Part shown: in pieces, positions 16,084-25,800 of the stretch | Layout: each line of letters starts with the position of its first letter | Position numbering within the stretch: the stretch's first letter is position 1 | Origin: an uncultured Prevotella sp. | Lineage (GTDB): Bacteria > Bacteroidota > Bacteroidia > Bacteroidales > Bacteroidaceae | Direction: 5' to 3' | NCBI GenBank assembly: GCA_946188165.1 | Contig: CAMHTW010000004.1 | Span: forward strand, 1-64,000 | Length of the DNA stretch: 64,000 nucleotides | The notes under the pieces: model-generated | What the model saw: the letters and a program-made list of their open reading frames with translations, nothing else | What the model was told of the DNA's origin: nothing | Database searches by the model: none | Program-made: the position numbers and the translations under genes

Positions 16084-16591
16084 TCACCTCACCCATACGT
16101 GACAGTTTGACGACCAGGGGAATATACTCGTCGGTATGCGGATGGCTCACGCTGGCAGCAAACTCCAGGAAGTCGCCTTCAGCCTTGTCGAATACCAGTC
16201 CCTCCAGTATTCCCGTCTTGCTATAGTCATCGTCCAGATACTGCAGGAAGTCAGACTTCGTGAATTTTCGACTGAAGAACACGGAGCCGTCAGCACGAGT
16301 CACGCTGACAGAAATGACATTATCGATGAACTTCTGACCCGTCTCGTCCTTTACCATCGACAGCGAATCGCCTGGTTGGCGATGTACAGTGACCTGATAC
16401 TGCTTGCCTATCCATGCCACGTTACGGCTGTCATTATATTCCTGCATACGCTCCGGTGCCTGAGGCGTTACTGTCTCCACACGTTGCGTGATAATATCCG
16501 TACTTTTCTTCTTCTCGCTACAGGCAACCAATGACAACAGCATGCCAGTTGCAATCACTATGAATAAACTTTTAGTCATTTTCTGATTCAT
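16010..16591 (-). CDS. lipoprotein, probable DUF4738 family
   Basis: The protein starts MNQKMTKSLFIVIATGMLLS and continues LVAC, a good lipobox, followed by SEKKK. A start at the second ATG (16579) is equally possible; the longer open frame upstream runs through a heptad tract and beyond the promoter, so I exclude it. The body is about 170 residues, beta-rich, ending in an acidic Gln/Glu tail. It resembles DUF4738 lipoproteins of Bacteroidales, from memory only. TACCTTTGC lies at 16609-16617. Tail-to-tail overlap with the HAD gene is 74 bases. Confidence 0.75.
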   Translation of the reverse strand: MNQKMTKSLFIVIATGMLLSLVACSEKKKSTDIITQRVETVTPQAPERMQEYNDSRNVAWIGKQYQVTVHRQPGDSLSMVKDETGQKFIDNVISVSVTRADGSVFFSRKFTKSDFLQYLDDDYSKTGILEGLVFDKAEGDFLEFAASVSHPHTDEYIPLVVKLSRMGEVTIQRDTQMDTTGDMPEQEQSSEEI

Positions 16592-16608
16592 TTTTTGATT
16601 TATTATTT

Positions 16609-16688
16609 GCAAAGGTACAAAATAAAGTGAAAAGTGGAAAGTGAAAAGTAAAAAATTTGCTTTTTTGATTGTTATTTTATATCTTTGC
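16609..16688. promoter_or_regulatory. divergent promoter pair with a heptad mosaic
   Basis: The minus-strand -7 element TACCTTTGC (16609-16617) serves the lipoprotein and the plus-strand TATCTTTGC (16680-16688) serves the DUF4230 gene. Between them are GTGAAAA-type heptads and AAATTTGCTTT, which is the reverse complement of the core-plus-TTTTCAC arrangement found at 6360-6410. Confidence 0.75.
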
Positions 16689-16695
16689 AAGCGAT

Positions 16696-17382
16696 ATGGC
16701 ACAAAAAAAGATGTTTTACTACCGTTTTGTCAGCGTCATTGCCCTGACCGCTATAGTCATGATGACGGCCTGCGGACAGAAGACGGAACCCGAAAAGCCG
16801 TCGGAACCTGTCGTCATCGACACCATTCCTCAGATGGTGATGCAGATTCAGCAGTGTTCCAGGTTGTATACCACCGAAGTGAAGGTGCATAAGATTGTCA
16901 CGCACGACGATGTGGTGCGCCTGAAGGGCAACCTCATGAACAAGCAGTTTAACATTCCCCTGCCCTTGGGCGACCGCAAGATAGCCATCCCGATGGATGC
17001 CACGCTGAAAGCCTATATCGACTTCAGCGAGTTCGACGAGCGGAGCATCGAGCGCGACGGCGACAGGATTACCATTCTCCTGCCCGATCCGCAAGTGGTG
17101 CTGACGAGTTCGAAAATCAACCAGAAGGACATCAAGGAGTATGTCGGCATCGTCCGCTCACACTTCACCGACAGCGAGATGAGCAACTACGAACAGCAAG
17201 GGCGCCTGGCCATCATCAACAGTATTCCCGATATGCATATCGTTGAGACGGCGCAGGCCAATGCTGCCCGCGTACTGGTGCCTATGATTGTGCAGATGGG
17301 TTACCGCGAAGAGAACATCACTATTGCCTTCCGCAAGAATCTGACTGTGACCGACATTATCAAGCGAAGCATAAAAAATTGA
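16696..17382 (+). CDS. DUF4230 lipoprotein
   Basis: I start at ATG 16696 (MAQKKMFYYRF), eight bases after the -7 element, instead of an upstream ATG at 16669. The hydrophobic run ends IVMMTACGQK, a probable lipobox. The body carries the DUF4230 pattern: LPLGDRKIAIPMDATLKAYI, ITILLPDPQVVLTSSKINQK, then a helical segment ending in GYREENITIAFR. DUF4230 proteins are surface- or membrane-associated with unknown function. A second DUF4230 gene follows 26 bases later, so the pair probably acts together or arose by duplication. Confidence 0.85.
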   Translation: MAQKKMFYYRFVSVIALTAIVMMTACGQKTEPEKPSEPVVIDTIPQMVMQIQQCSRLYTTEVKVHKIVTHDDVVRLKGNLMNKQFNIPLPLGDRKIAIPMDATLKAYIDFSEFDERSIERDGDRITILLPDPQVVLTSSKINQKDIKEYVGIVRSHFTDSEMSNYEQQGRLAIINSIPDMHIVETAQANAARVLVPMIVQMGYREENITIAFRKNLTVTDIIKRSIKN

Positions 17383-17408
17383 GAAAATGAAAAATTGAGA
17401 GATTGAGT

Positions 17409-18014
17409 ATGATGAACAAGCATATTTTCGACAAAATAAAACACGCGAAGGCTATTCTGATAGCCGCAGGCGTCATTTTGGCCATCATCTTCCTGTGGTG
17501 GTTCATACGCGGTGTACGTCAGACGGAGGTCACGCTGGAGGCCGACCAGCACATCGATGTCACACCCCAGCAGATTGAGAGCATCCGCGCCATCGGACAG
17601 TGGGAATTTCTGGCCATCAGCAACGAGGAACTGGTTGACACCACGCGCAAGGGTATTTTCACGGACGACCACCTCGCACGCATCTATTATGGTACGGTAC
17701 GGCTGGGTATCGACATGCAGAAGATGGACTCCACATGGATTACCACCCAGGGCGACAGCGTCACGCTATGGCTTCCGCGACCAGCAATCCTCGACAACAA
17801 CTTCATTGACGAGGCACGCGCCAAGAGTTTCCACGAGAGTGGCCGATGGACCGCCCGCGACCGCGAAACGCTCTACCGCCGTGCGCAACAGCGCATGCTA
17901 CGCTACAGTCTGACACCTCAGAACATCGAGACCGCCCGTAAGAACGGTGATGCCCAGATGCGCAGACTGATGCTCAGTATGGGCTATCAGCATGTCAACA
18001 TTCAATGGAAGTAA
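17409..18014 (+). CDS. DUF4230 protein with N-terminal membrane anchor
   Basis: The ATG at 17409 (MMNKHIFDK) opens 202 codons; a TTG six bases upstream is less likely. One membrane span (ILIAAGVILAIIFLWWFI, about residues 19-36) precedes a DUF4230-like domain: TTQGDSVTLWLPRPAILDNN and a C-terminal GYQHVNIQW. It follows the DUF4230 lipoprotein by 26 bases of octad-like repeat (ATTGAG units). The last 20 bases overlap the convergent trmO. Function unknown. Confidence 0.82.
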   Translation: MMNKHIFDKIKHAKAILIAAGVILAIIFLWWFIRGVRQTEVTLEADQHIDVTPQQIESIRAIGQWEFLAISNEELVDTTRKGIFTDDHLARIYYGTVRLGIDMQKMDSTWITTQGDSVTLWLPRPAILDNNFIDEARAKSFHESGRWTARDRETLYRRAQQRMLRYSLTPQNIETARKNGDAQMRRLMLSMGYQHVNIQWK

Positions 18015-18660
18015 CGTAAAGGGTTCCTTCTGACACTTTGAATCTTACATCAAAACCCTTGAACGGCATACCATATTCCCGTGTGCCGTCCTGATGATAG
18101 TGCGGACGCGGATCGAGTGCCAGCAACTGCTTCAACACCCGTAAGTCCTGAGCATCCAGCTGTGCGGCCTGTTCAGGCCCGATTTCCACCTGCAGGCGCT
18201 GCCATGTATGGTCATCGGTAAAACCACCCCGTGCCTCCGCGTGGCTGTCCACATACGGCAGATAGGGTTTCACGTCGTAGATGGGTGTGCCGTCCATCAG
18301 GTCAGCACCCGTTACCTCGATACGCGCCGTCTCCGCATCTATCTTGACGATGCGCACCGACGAGAGTCCTAAGTTGTTCGGACGGAACGGTGAGCGCGTA
18401 GCCCACACCCCTACCCGCTCGTTGCCACCCAGCAGGGGCGGACGTACCGTCGGATGCTTCTCGGCCTCCACGTTTTCCGAAAAACCCCATATCAGCCACA
18501 CGTAGTCGTAGGCCTCCAGTCCGCGCAGGGCTTCGGGCTGTGCATATTTGGTCACAAATGCTATCGTGCCGTGCAGTTCTGTCACGATACCGCTCTGCCG
18601 GGGAATACCGAATTTCGACGTCAGCGGCGAACGGAAATAGGCTATTGGTTCTATGTTCAT
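17995..18660 (-). CDS. trmO: tRNA (N6-threonylcarbamoyladenosine-37-N6)-methyltransferase TrmO
   Basis: TrmO adds a methyl group to t6A37 of certain tRNAs using SAM. The start is the ATG at 18660 (MNIEPIAYFRSPLTSKFGIPRQ); a longer open frame upstream is a chance extension across the promoter. Diagnostic motifs are the RSPFRPNNLGLSSV loop and the DGTPIYDVKPYLPYVD segment. At about 221 residues it has normal length. The -7 element TATCTTTGC (18664-18672 on -) ends three bases before the ATG, so the mRNA may be leaderless, as for dnaG. Confidence 0.92.
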   Translation of the reverse strand: MNIEPIAYFRSPLTSKFGIPRQSGIVTELHGTIAFVTKYAQPEALRGLEAYDYVWLIWGFSENVEAEKHPTVRPPLLGGNERVGVWATRSPFRPNNLGLSSVRIVKIDAETARIEVTGADLMDGTPIYDVKPYLPYVDSHAEARGGFTDDHTWQRLQVEIGPEQAAQLDAQDLRVLKQLLALDPRPHYHQDGTREYGMPFKGFDVRFKVSEGTLYVTSIEC

Positions 18661-18663
18661 AGT

Positions 18664-18672
18664 GCAAAGATA
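18664..18672 (-). promoter_or_regulatory. -7 promoter element of trmO
   Basis: TATCTTTGC on - ends three bases before the start codon. The permease gene on + has its own TAATTTTGC at 18768-18776, so the two promoters diverge. Confidence 0.65.
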
Positions 18673-18783
18673 CGGATAATTATGCGCATTTTGATACAAA
18701 AACATTAGAATTATCATCAAACACGTATTTTTCTTAGTATTTTTATGCCATTTTGCGCCTTTTTTATTAATTTTGCAGCCGTT

Positions 18784-19857
18784 ATGGAGCAAAAGAAGAT
18801 TACATTCGACAGTTTTATCCGTAGCGTGATGGCTGTCATCATCGTCGTGGGCATTGTCATGTTCCTCAACCGACTGAGCGGTGTCCTGCTGCCTTTCTTT
18901 CTGGCATGGCTCATCTCTTACCTTCTTTTTCCGCTGGTCAAGTTCTTCCAGTACCGTTGCCGCCTCAAGTTCCGCATCGTAGGCATTCTGTGTGCGTTTC
19001 TGACGGTAGGACTCGTCTTGACAGGCCTGTTGTGGCTGATGATTCCGCCCATGATAGAAGAAAGCATGCGTGTAAAAGACCTGCTGGTAGAATACGTCAA
19101 CAACAGTGCCTATCTGACAAACATCCCCAACATGGTTGAGGACTTCATCCACGACCACCTGACCACCGACGATGTCAAGACACTCGTCACTCAGGAAGGC
19201 TTCCTGGACAGCGTCAAGCAGACGCTGCCTAAGGTTTGGGACGCGCTCATCCAGAGCATCAATGTGCTGTCCAGCGTCCTCACGCTGACCATGGTGTTGC
19301 TCTATACCTTATTTATACTATTAGACTACGAAGAGATTTCCAGCGGGTGGGTTGACCTGCTGCCTCAGCGTTTCCGCCATTTTGCCGTCCAACTGGTCAA
19401 CGACGTCCAGCAAGGCATGAACCTCTACTTCCGCGGACAGGGTTTGGTAGCCTTCTGCGTGGGCATCCTGTTCAGCATCGGCTTCCTCATCATCGACTTC
19501 CCTATGGCTATCGGTTTGGGCATGTTCATCGGACTGCTCAACATGGTGCCCTACCTGCAGCTCATCGGCTTCATTCCCGCCATCCTGCTCGCAGTGGTCA
19601 AGGCTGCCGACACTGGCCAGAGCTTCTGGCTTATCATGCTGTCCGTGCTCATCGTCTTCGCCATTGTGCAGATTATTCAGGACACCATCCTCACCCCACG
19701 CATCATGGGGCACGTCACGGGACTTAACTCGGCCATTATCCTGCTGTCGCTCTCCATCTGGGGCTCACTGTTGGGCATCTTGGGCATGATTATCGCCCTG
19801 CCCATGACCACGCTGCTCATTACCTACTATCAGAAATACGTAGTGAAGAAGAAATGA
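18784..19857 (+). CDS. AI-2E family transporter (PerM/YdiK-like permease)
   Basis: The 357-residue integral membrane protein starts at ATG 18784, eight bases after a TAATTTTGC element. It has about eight hydrophobic segments, a large soluble loop around residues 90-165, and the family signature GLLNMVPYLQLIGFIPAILL, with QDTILTPRIMGHVTGLN near the end. Members of this family export small molecules or act in sodium/proton exchange; the AI-2 label is historical and does not prove autoinducer export. Transcribed divergently from trmO. Confidence 0.88.
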   Translation: MEQKKITFDSFIRSVMAVIIVVGIVMFLNRLSGVLLPFFLAWLISYLLFPLVKFFQYRCRLKFRIVGILCAFLTVGLVLTGLLWLMIPPMIEESMRVKDLLVEYVNNSAYLTNIPNMVEDFIHDHLTTDDVKTLVTQEGFLDSVKQTLPKVWDALIQSINVLSSVLTLTMVLLYTLFILLDYEEISSGWVDLLPQRFRHFAVQLVNDVQQGMNLYFRGQGLVAFCVGILFSIGFLIIDFPMAIGLGMFIGLLNMVPYLQLIGFIPAILLAVVKAADTGQSFWLIMLSVLIVFAIVQIIQDTILTPRIMGHVTGLNSAIILLSLSIWGSLLGILGMIIALPMTTLLITYYQKYVVKKK

Positions 19858-19963
19858 AATATACAACAACCATAACATTGCAACGCCACACTCTGCACCT
19901 TTAGGTCAGAGAACCAAAAGACAACAAAGACAACATAAAAAATTTATTAATTTTAACTATAAG

Positions 19964-21031
19964 ATGAAAGCATTTAGAATTATTTGCGTGATGATGCTGC
20001 TCTCGCTGACAGCCAGTGCTCAGCAGAAAGAGCAGAAACAGATAGACTGGCTGAAAGAACTCAGCAGCCGCATCACCATCAACGGCTACATGCAAGGCGG
20101 CTATGCCTACAGTGACCAAGGCGACAAGACCACCAGTTCGTTCAACTTCAAGCGTGCCATCTTCTGGGGCCGTGCCAGGATTACCGACCGCTGGTCGTTC
20201 CTGTTCATGAACAACTTCGCGCTGTCGAAAGGCGTTCTGGAGTTCTGGACCGACTATCGCGTCACCAAGAACAAGGCGCTGACCGTGCGCGTCGGACAGT
20301 TCCAGCACCCGTTGTCCATCGAGAGCCCGATCTCGCCCACCTCGCTCGAACTCATCGACATCACCTCGCAGTCGGTGACCCTGCTGGGCAACGGCAACGA
20401 GCCGCTGCTCGGCCCCAACTACGGTCGTGACCAGGGCATCATGCTGTTAGGCGACCTGTTCAACGACCACTTCCACTACGAGCTGGCCGTCATGAACGGA
20501 CAGGGCATCAACACCGCTGACGGCAACAGCGACAAGGACGTCATCCTGAAGCTGGAATACCGTCCGTCCAAGGAGTTCCGCATCGTGGCCTCCGGACAGA
20601 AAGGCCGCGGACATGCCGTCGGCACCGTTGCATGGAACGATATTGAGGTTGGCGAGGACTACCGCCGCGACCGCGTCAGCATTGGCGGCGAACTGAAGAT
20701 TCCTACCGTTTTGGGACGTCAGTCAACCAGTGGCGGCATCAACCTACGCAGCGAGTTTCTGGCTGGCAAGGACGGCGACGTCAGCAGCCGTGGTGCCTAC
20801 CTCACCGGCTCTGCCGCTGTTGGCAAGGGCGTTGACATCGTTGCTTCTGCCGACTACTACGACCGCAACACGTCCGTCAGCGGATGGCAGCGTACCGACC
20901 TCACCGGCGGTCTGCAGTACTGGTTCTACCCCAAGTGCCGCCTGCAGGTACAATATACGCACAGTTTCTGCGGCGAATTGCTTGGCAAGGACTACAACCG
21001 CCTGCAGGCACAGGTTCAGGTAGCGTTCTGA
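19964..21031 (+). CDS. outer-membrane porin, phosphate-selective porin O/P family
   Basis: A signal peptide (MKAFRIICVMMLLSLTASAQ) precedes a 335-residue beta-barrel with alternating polar/hydrophobic strands and terminal Phe (QVQVAF), the usual last residue of outer-membrane barrels. NGYMQGGYAYSD and the segment around RVGQFQHPLSIESPISPTSL are typical of OprO/OprP-like porins in Bacteroidales. The substrate cannot be told; the anion preference of the family is known only for Pseudomonas members. A sodium:solute symporter gene follows after a palindromic intergenic region, suggesting a joint uptake route. Confidence 0.85.
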   Translation: MKAFRIICVMMLLSLTASAQQKEQKQIDWLKELSSRITINGYMQGGYAYSDQGDKTTSSFNFKRAIFWGRARITDRWSFLFMNNFALSKGVLEFWTDYRVTKNKALTVRVGQFQHPLSIESPISPTSLELIDITSQSVTLLGNGNEPLLGPNYGRDQGIMLLGDLFNDHFHYELAVMNGQGINTADGNSDKDVILKLEYRPSKEFRIVASGQKGRGHAVGTVAWNDIEVGEDYRRDRVSIGGELKIPTVLGRQSTSGGINLRSEFLAGKDGDVSSRGAYLTGSAAVGKGVDIVASADYYDRNTSVSGWQRTDLTGGLQYWFYPKCRLQVQYTHSFCGELLGKDYNRLQAQVQVAF

Positions 21032-21033
21032 TA

Positions 21034-21170
21034 CCCACCCCAGACCCCTCCCGAACGGAAGGGGATACTGGATAGAATAAAGTTTTCAATTATTATTAAT
21101 CATTATCAAATGCTTGGATCCCCCTTATCATACCAAGCACCCCTCCCGTTCGGGAGGGGATGGGGGTGGG
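21034..21170. repeat. inverted palindromic repeats between porin and symporter
   Basis: CCCACCCC-AGACCCCTCCCG (from 21034) and its near reverse complement CGGGAGGGGATGGGGGTGGG (ending 21170) flank 75 bases. Each also contains its own small palindrome CCCCTCCCG/CGGGAGGGG or a variant. The right copy ends four bases before the symporter ATG. A third copy lies at 49923-49954. Confidence 0.88.
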
Positions 21171-21174
21171 TTAT

Positions 21175-22701
21175 ATGATTATAAAAGTATTACTTACCGT
21201 CATTTTCCTGGCCGTCATGATTGGCGTGGGACTCTACACCCGCAAGCAGGCCAGCAGTGTCGATGGATTTGTATTGGGCGGACGCGCCGTAGGCCCCTGG
21301 CTCACGGCTTTCGCCTTCGGAACGAGTTATTTCTCGGCAGTGGTCTTCGTAGGCTATGCCGGACAGTTTGGTTGGAAATATGGTTTGTCTTCTGCCTGGA
21401 TAGGCATCGGCAATGCCATCATCGGTTCGCTGTTGGCATGGATTATCCTCGGCAAGCGCACCAAGCTCATGACGCAGCACATCGAGTCGCGCACCATGCC
21501 CGACTTCTTCGGAACCCGCTTTGCCGATCAGGGCCTGCGTGTAGCTGCCTCTATCATTGCCTTCGTATTCCTCATCCCCTACACCGCTGGTGTCTATAGC
21601 GGCATTTCGCGTCTGTTCGAGATGGGCTTCAATATTCCCTACGAGTATTGCGTGGTCATCATGTCCATCCTGACCGCCGTCTATGTCATCCTCGGCGGCT
21701 ACAAGGCCACGGCCATGAACGACTTCATACAGGGCATCATCATGCTCTTCGGTATCGTGGCGGTCATCGCTGCCGTCCTGTACAATAACGGTGGTCTGAC
21801 GACGGCTGTCGAGAAGCTGGCAGCCATCCCTGCCGACGGAGCCACCGAGCCTGGCAGCGGTATGTTTGCCACTTGGTTCGGTCCTGACCCTTGGGGCTTG
21901 CTGGGTGTTATCATCCTGACGTCATTAGGCACCATGGGTCTGCCGCAGATGGTGGGTAAGTTCTACTCCATCACCGACGAGTCTGCAATCAAGCGCGGCA
22001 CCGTCATCTCTACCGTCTTCGCGTTTATCGTGGCTGGCGGCTGCTATTTCCTCGGCGGTTTCGGTCGTCTCTACGATCCCGTCATCAATCCTGTGACAGG
22101 CAAGATAGCCTTCGACTCTATCGTACCTGCCATGCTCGTCACCCTGCCCGACATACTCATTGCCCTCGTGGTGCTGCTGGTGCTGTCGGCATCCATGTCC
22201 ACGCTGGCCTCACTGGTATTAACCTCCAGCAGTACGATGACCCTCGACCTCATCTATCGCGACAAGAAGTCGCTGCCCGGCGAGGTGGAGGACGGTGCCA
22301 TCGACGATATCATTGCCGAGAAGATTGAGCGCCGTAAGGTGGTCGTGATGCGCGTGCTCATCATGTTCTTCATCGCCATCTCACTGCTCATCGCACTGAA
22401 TCCGCCCACGTTCATTGCCCAGCTCATGGGTATCTCATGGGGCGCTCTGGCCGGTGCCTTCCTCGCTCCGTTCATGCTGGGCCTCTACTGGCGTGGCGTC
22501 ACCACCGCCAGCGTCTGGGCCTGCTTCATCTGGGGCGTCGGTCTGACGGTCATCAACATGCTCGCGGGCAACCCCATCAACCCCATCAACTGCGGAGCCA
22601 TCGCCATGGTCGGCGGCTTCCCCATCGTCTGGATTGTCAGCCTGCTATCGAAGAAGATGGACAGCACCGTTGTCACCAAGATTTTCGAGTGCTACAAGTA
22701 A
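21175..22701 (+). CDS. sodium:solute symporter (SSS/SLC5 family)
   Basis: The 508-residue inner-membrane transporter starts at ATG 21175 (MIIKVLLTVIFLAVMIGVGL). An in-frame ATG at 21160 lies inside the palindromic repeat and is less likely. About thirteen membrane spans follow. Family features are FVLGGRAVGPWLTAFAFGTS (first re-entrant helix region), GYKATAMNDFIQGIIM, and SASMSTLASLVLTSSSTMTLD carrying the conserved Ser/Thr pair of the sodium site. The substrate is not evident; the porin upstream suggests a coupled uptake pair. A strong terminator follows 20 bases after the stop. Confidence 0.9.
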   Translation: MIIKVLLTVIFLAVMIGVGLYTRKQASSVDGFVLGGRAVGPWLTAFAFGTSYFSAVVFVGYAGQFGWKYGLSSAWIGIGNAIIGSLLAWIILGKRTKLMTQHIESRTMPDFFGTRFADQGLRVAASIIAFVFLIPYTAGVYSGISRLFEMGFNIPYEYCVVIMSILTAVYVILGGYKATAMNDFIQGIIMLFGIVAVIAAVLYNNGGLTTAVEKLAAIPADGATEPGSGMFATWFGPDPWGLLGVIILTSLGTMGLPQMVGKFYSITDESAIKRGTVISTVFAFIVAGGCYFLGGFGRLYDPVINPVTGKIAFDSIVPAMLVTLPDILIALVVLLVLSASMSTLASLVLTSSSTMTLDLIYRDKKSLPGEVEDGAIDDIIAEKIERRKVVVMRVLIMFFIAISLLIALNPPTFIAQLMGISWGALAGAFLAPFMLGLYWRGVTTASVWACFIWGVGLTVINMLAGNPINPINCGAIAMVGGFPIVWIVSLLSKKMDSTVVTKIFECYK

Positions 22702-22720
22702 GCATCAAACATACCAAAAA

Positions 22721-22755
22721 GCAGCGCACCCCCTTTCGGATGCGCTGCCTTTTTT
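22721..22755 (+). terminator. intrinsic terminator after the symporter
   Basis: GCAGCGCA (22721-22728) pairs with TGCGCTGC (22741-22748), followed by CTTTTTT. This is a textbook Rho-independent terminator for the porin-symporter unit, and the A-run before it could also serve the minus-strand gene. Confidence 0.88.
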
Positions 22756-22836
22756 ATGGTTACTATTAATTCCCGCAATTATTACAAGATAGTAGTGAAC
22801 TCGATGACAGACCTGAGCTAAAGCTAAATTCTTCGC

Positions 22837-25800
22837 TCACTTAATCACAACCTTACGTCCCTTCACGACATGAATCTTCTTGCCTTGGCCATCAATCTTG
22901 TAGATGCGACGGCCTTGCAGGTCGTAGTGTGGGGTGTCGGGATTGTTGATGTCGCGCAGCACGGCATTGATGAGTGAAGCTTCGCTCCAGATAATGGCCA
23001 CCTCGGCGGACTGACTGCTGAGCGAGTACTGGCAGTAGGCTTTGCCCTTCGGAACGACCTCGCCATGGACGGCCAGATAGAAGCGGGCTTCAGCATCGGT
23101 GCCTTCGCGCATCTGATAGACGCCATCGTCAGTGACGACATACGGCGCCGTAGCTGTACCAGTCAGCATATTACCCATAATGGGTGATGCTGCGACAGCT
23201 TCAGCCATGTCGATACGCTGACCAGCGACACCCGAGAGGATGACACCCTCGCCAGCAGCGATATGACCATCGGACACCTGTTCGACGACGAAACTCTGCT
23301 TGTCGTACTTACTGAGCCACCAAGCCTTGGCGGTCTCAGTAGCTACGGTGACGGCAACGGGCGACGAGAAGGTGCAGGCGCCCTCCTTAGGCAATACGAC
23401 GGTAGCACCGCGCAAGAGCGAGAAGTTCTTGGTCTGACTGGATTCGTCGAACCACATCTGAGTAGTGGGGCTCCACATGTAGCCGTCGGCCTGACACAGC
23501 AGGTCGTAGGTCAGACTCTTGTCGTCGACTTTCAGCTGATAGTAACCGTAAGCATCGGTGGTGGCAGCGTAGCTGACGTCACCACTGCGCAACGTCACGA
23601 CCACACCGCCAATGGGCACGTCGTCAGTGTCGCGCGTAACACGACCACTGAGCAAGCCCGTGGGCAACTCAGTAAAGACGGCCTGGATGGTGGCAGCTGA
23701 TGTAACGGTCCAATTGAGCGTGTTGTCATTGATGGTTTTGCCATCGATGGTCCAGCCGTCGAACTGCCAGCCAGACTGTGGCGTAGCGGTAAGAGTGAGC
23801 TGGGTGCCATAGGCATAGCGACCCGTACCGCCACCGGTAACGTTGCCACCCTTCTCGTTGTAGCTGATGGTAACATCGACGAACTTAGGCGTGAAGACTG
23901 CCGTGAGGTCGGCATTACCCTGCGGGGTATAGACATAGGTGGACGAATCGGTCATCGTCTTGTCGTTCTCCAGCCAGCGTACGAAGTCGTAGCCTTCGGC
24001 AGCGGTAGCCTGTAGTGTGACGCTCTGACCGAAGTCGTACTGTCCGGAAGCAGGTGTGACAGTGCCACCCTCGGCCGGCTGTGCCTTGACGGCCAGTGTA
24101 ACCTTGCCACCCGTGAACTGAATCCACGTAGTCTGCTTGCCAACAGCGCCTTGGAAACCTTCGGCATCGGTGATAGCAGCGGTTTGCACGGTCAGCACAT
24201 AGTAGCCGTCGCCACCCGTGACAGCTTCGAGATTAAGCATATAGTCAGTATCATTCTCCTTTGTTATAACAATCTTCGAGACATCGAGCTGCTTACCCTG
24301 ACACTGCAGTGTGACATCGTCGGCAGTAAACGTTGCGGCATCGATAGCCTTGTTGAAACGCACGGTAAGCGTCTTGACAGGCTCAGAGGCAACAGTACCC
24401 TCCTTAGGCACACCGACATACTCCTTGACAGCCAGTTCGACATCGGGTTTAGGTGCAAAGGTCAGGATGAACGTCTCGCCACTCAACGGCATATTGGCTA
24501 CGAAATGCAGACGGTTCTCCTTGACAGGATCCTTGCCGTCGCGCAACGTGCGGTTGGTCTGCCACAGGTTGTCGAGGTTCACCTCCTTACCGTCGCTCTG
24601 ACGTACAACCTTTGCCAGTTTCTGACGACCTACCGTCGGATCCATGAGATTGCCGTAAGCCCAACCAGCCTGTGCTGGTACCAGCGTCAAATGATACTCG
24701 GTATCGCTCTTCTTGTCGATAGTAGCACTGGCCAACTCGTAGACGGCATCCTGTGTAGCGTCGGTAAAATAGATAGCATCGGGCATGTCGTCAGCATCAG
24801 TCACGTCGTTGACGAGGAAAGCACGCTGAGAGGGCTGAGGGCTGAGGGCTGAAGGCTGAGAGGGCGTAAAGCCACGAACCAGTTCGTGAATGGTAACCTG
24901 GTCGAGCAGCGACAAGTTCTCGTTGCCGTAGCTGGTAACGTGGGTAGCCTTGATGTCGTACTTGACGAAGTGACCTAACAACGTAGACTGCAGCCACCAC
25001 TGGGCATAAGCCTGTGTATGGGCGGGAATGGTGCCGAAGTCGGTAGGAATGCTCTGACCCAGCGCCAGCGTTTTGTCCTGACCATTGAGCTGTGAGCTGA
25101 TGAACTCGAAGTCAATGAGCAGTCCCTTCTGGTTGTCGATAATCTCAGGCTGGTTGGTAACCATCTTCACATTGGTGGCATCGCCGTTGCCCTTGTTGTT
25201 GATGATGAGTGCAAACTCAGCAGGCTCCATAGGCTCTACTTCCTCGGTCAGTGCATCGTCGCCCATGATGTCGCGTTGCATGAAGTAGGTCATGTCGAGT
25301 TCGGGCGAAGGCTTCACCGTCAGTGTGACAGGATAGAGTTCGCGTGTGACCTCCAGACCCGTATAAGGATCGACATACGACAGCGTGCCGCCAAACGAAT
25401 AGTCAATAGGCTGCTCAGGCGCAGCATACTTCGACGGGATGAACAGGATAGTAGCCGTGCCCGTGCTGTCGGCACCCAGATGCCAGCCAGCATCCATAGG
25501 CAGCTCGCCCTTGAAGCCCACGAGCGATTCGGTATGCATCTCGAACTCCTTGGCCGTGGCCAGCGTACTGGTCTGACGGTTGGTCACCTTAAGCTTCAGC
25601 TTGATGTCCTTCATGGCAGCATCGGCACTACCATTGGTAATGGTCAGCGTGCCACGGAAGGCCTGACGCGTCATCGTCATGGTCTGGTTAATCTGAAGCG
25701 TGATGGTAGCACAAGTACTACCGCTCTGCTCCTGCATCTTCACCCTGAATCCAGAGTATTCGTAATCAATCAGGTCACCAGCATTCTCAAAGCCTTTGGC

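Noticed and set aside
16592..16702. N-terminal extension of the DUF4738-like lipoprotein
   Set aside because: It contains the promoter and heptads, and it would bury the lipobox more than 50 residues from the N-terminus.
18661..19158. Long open frame extending TrmO to 387 residues
   Set aside because: The extension runs antisense through the AI-2E permease gene and across the trmO promoter; TrmO families start at MNIEPIAYF.
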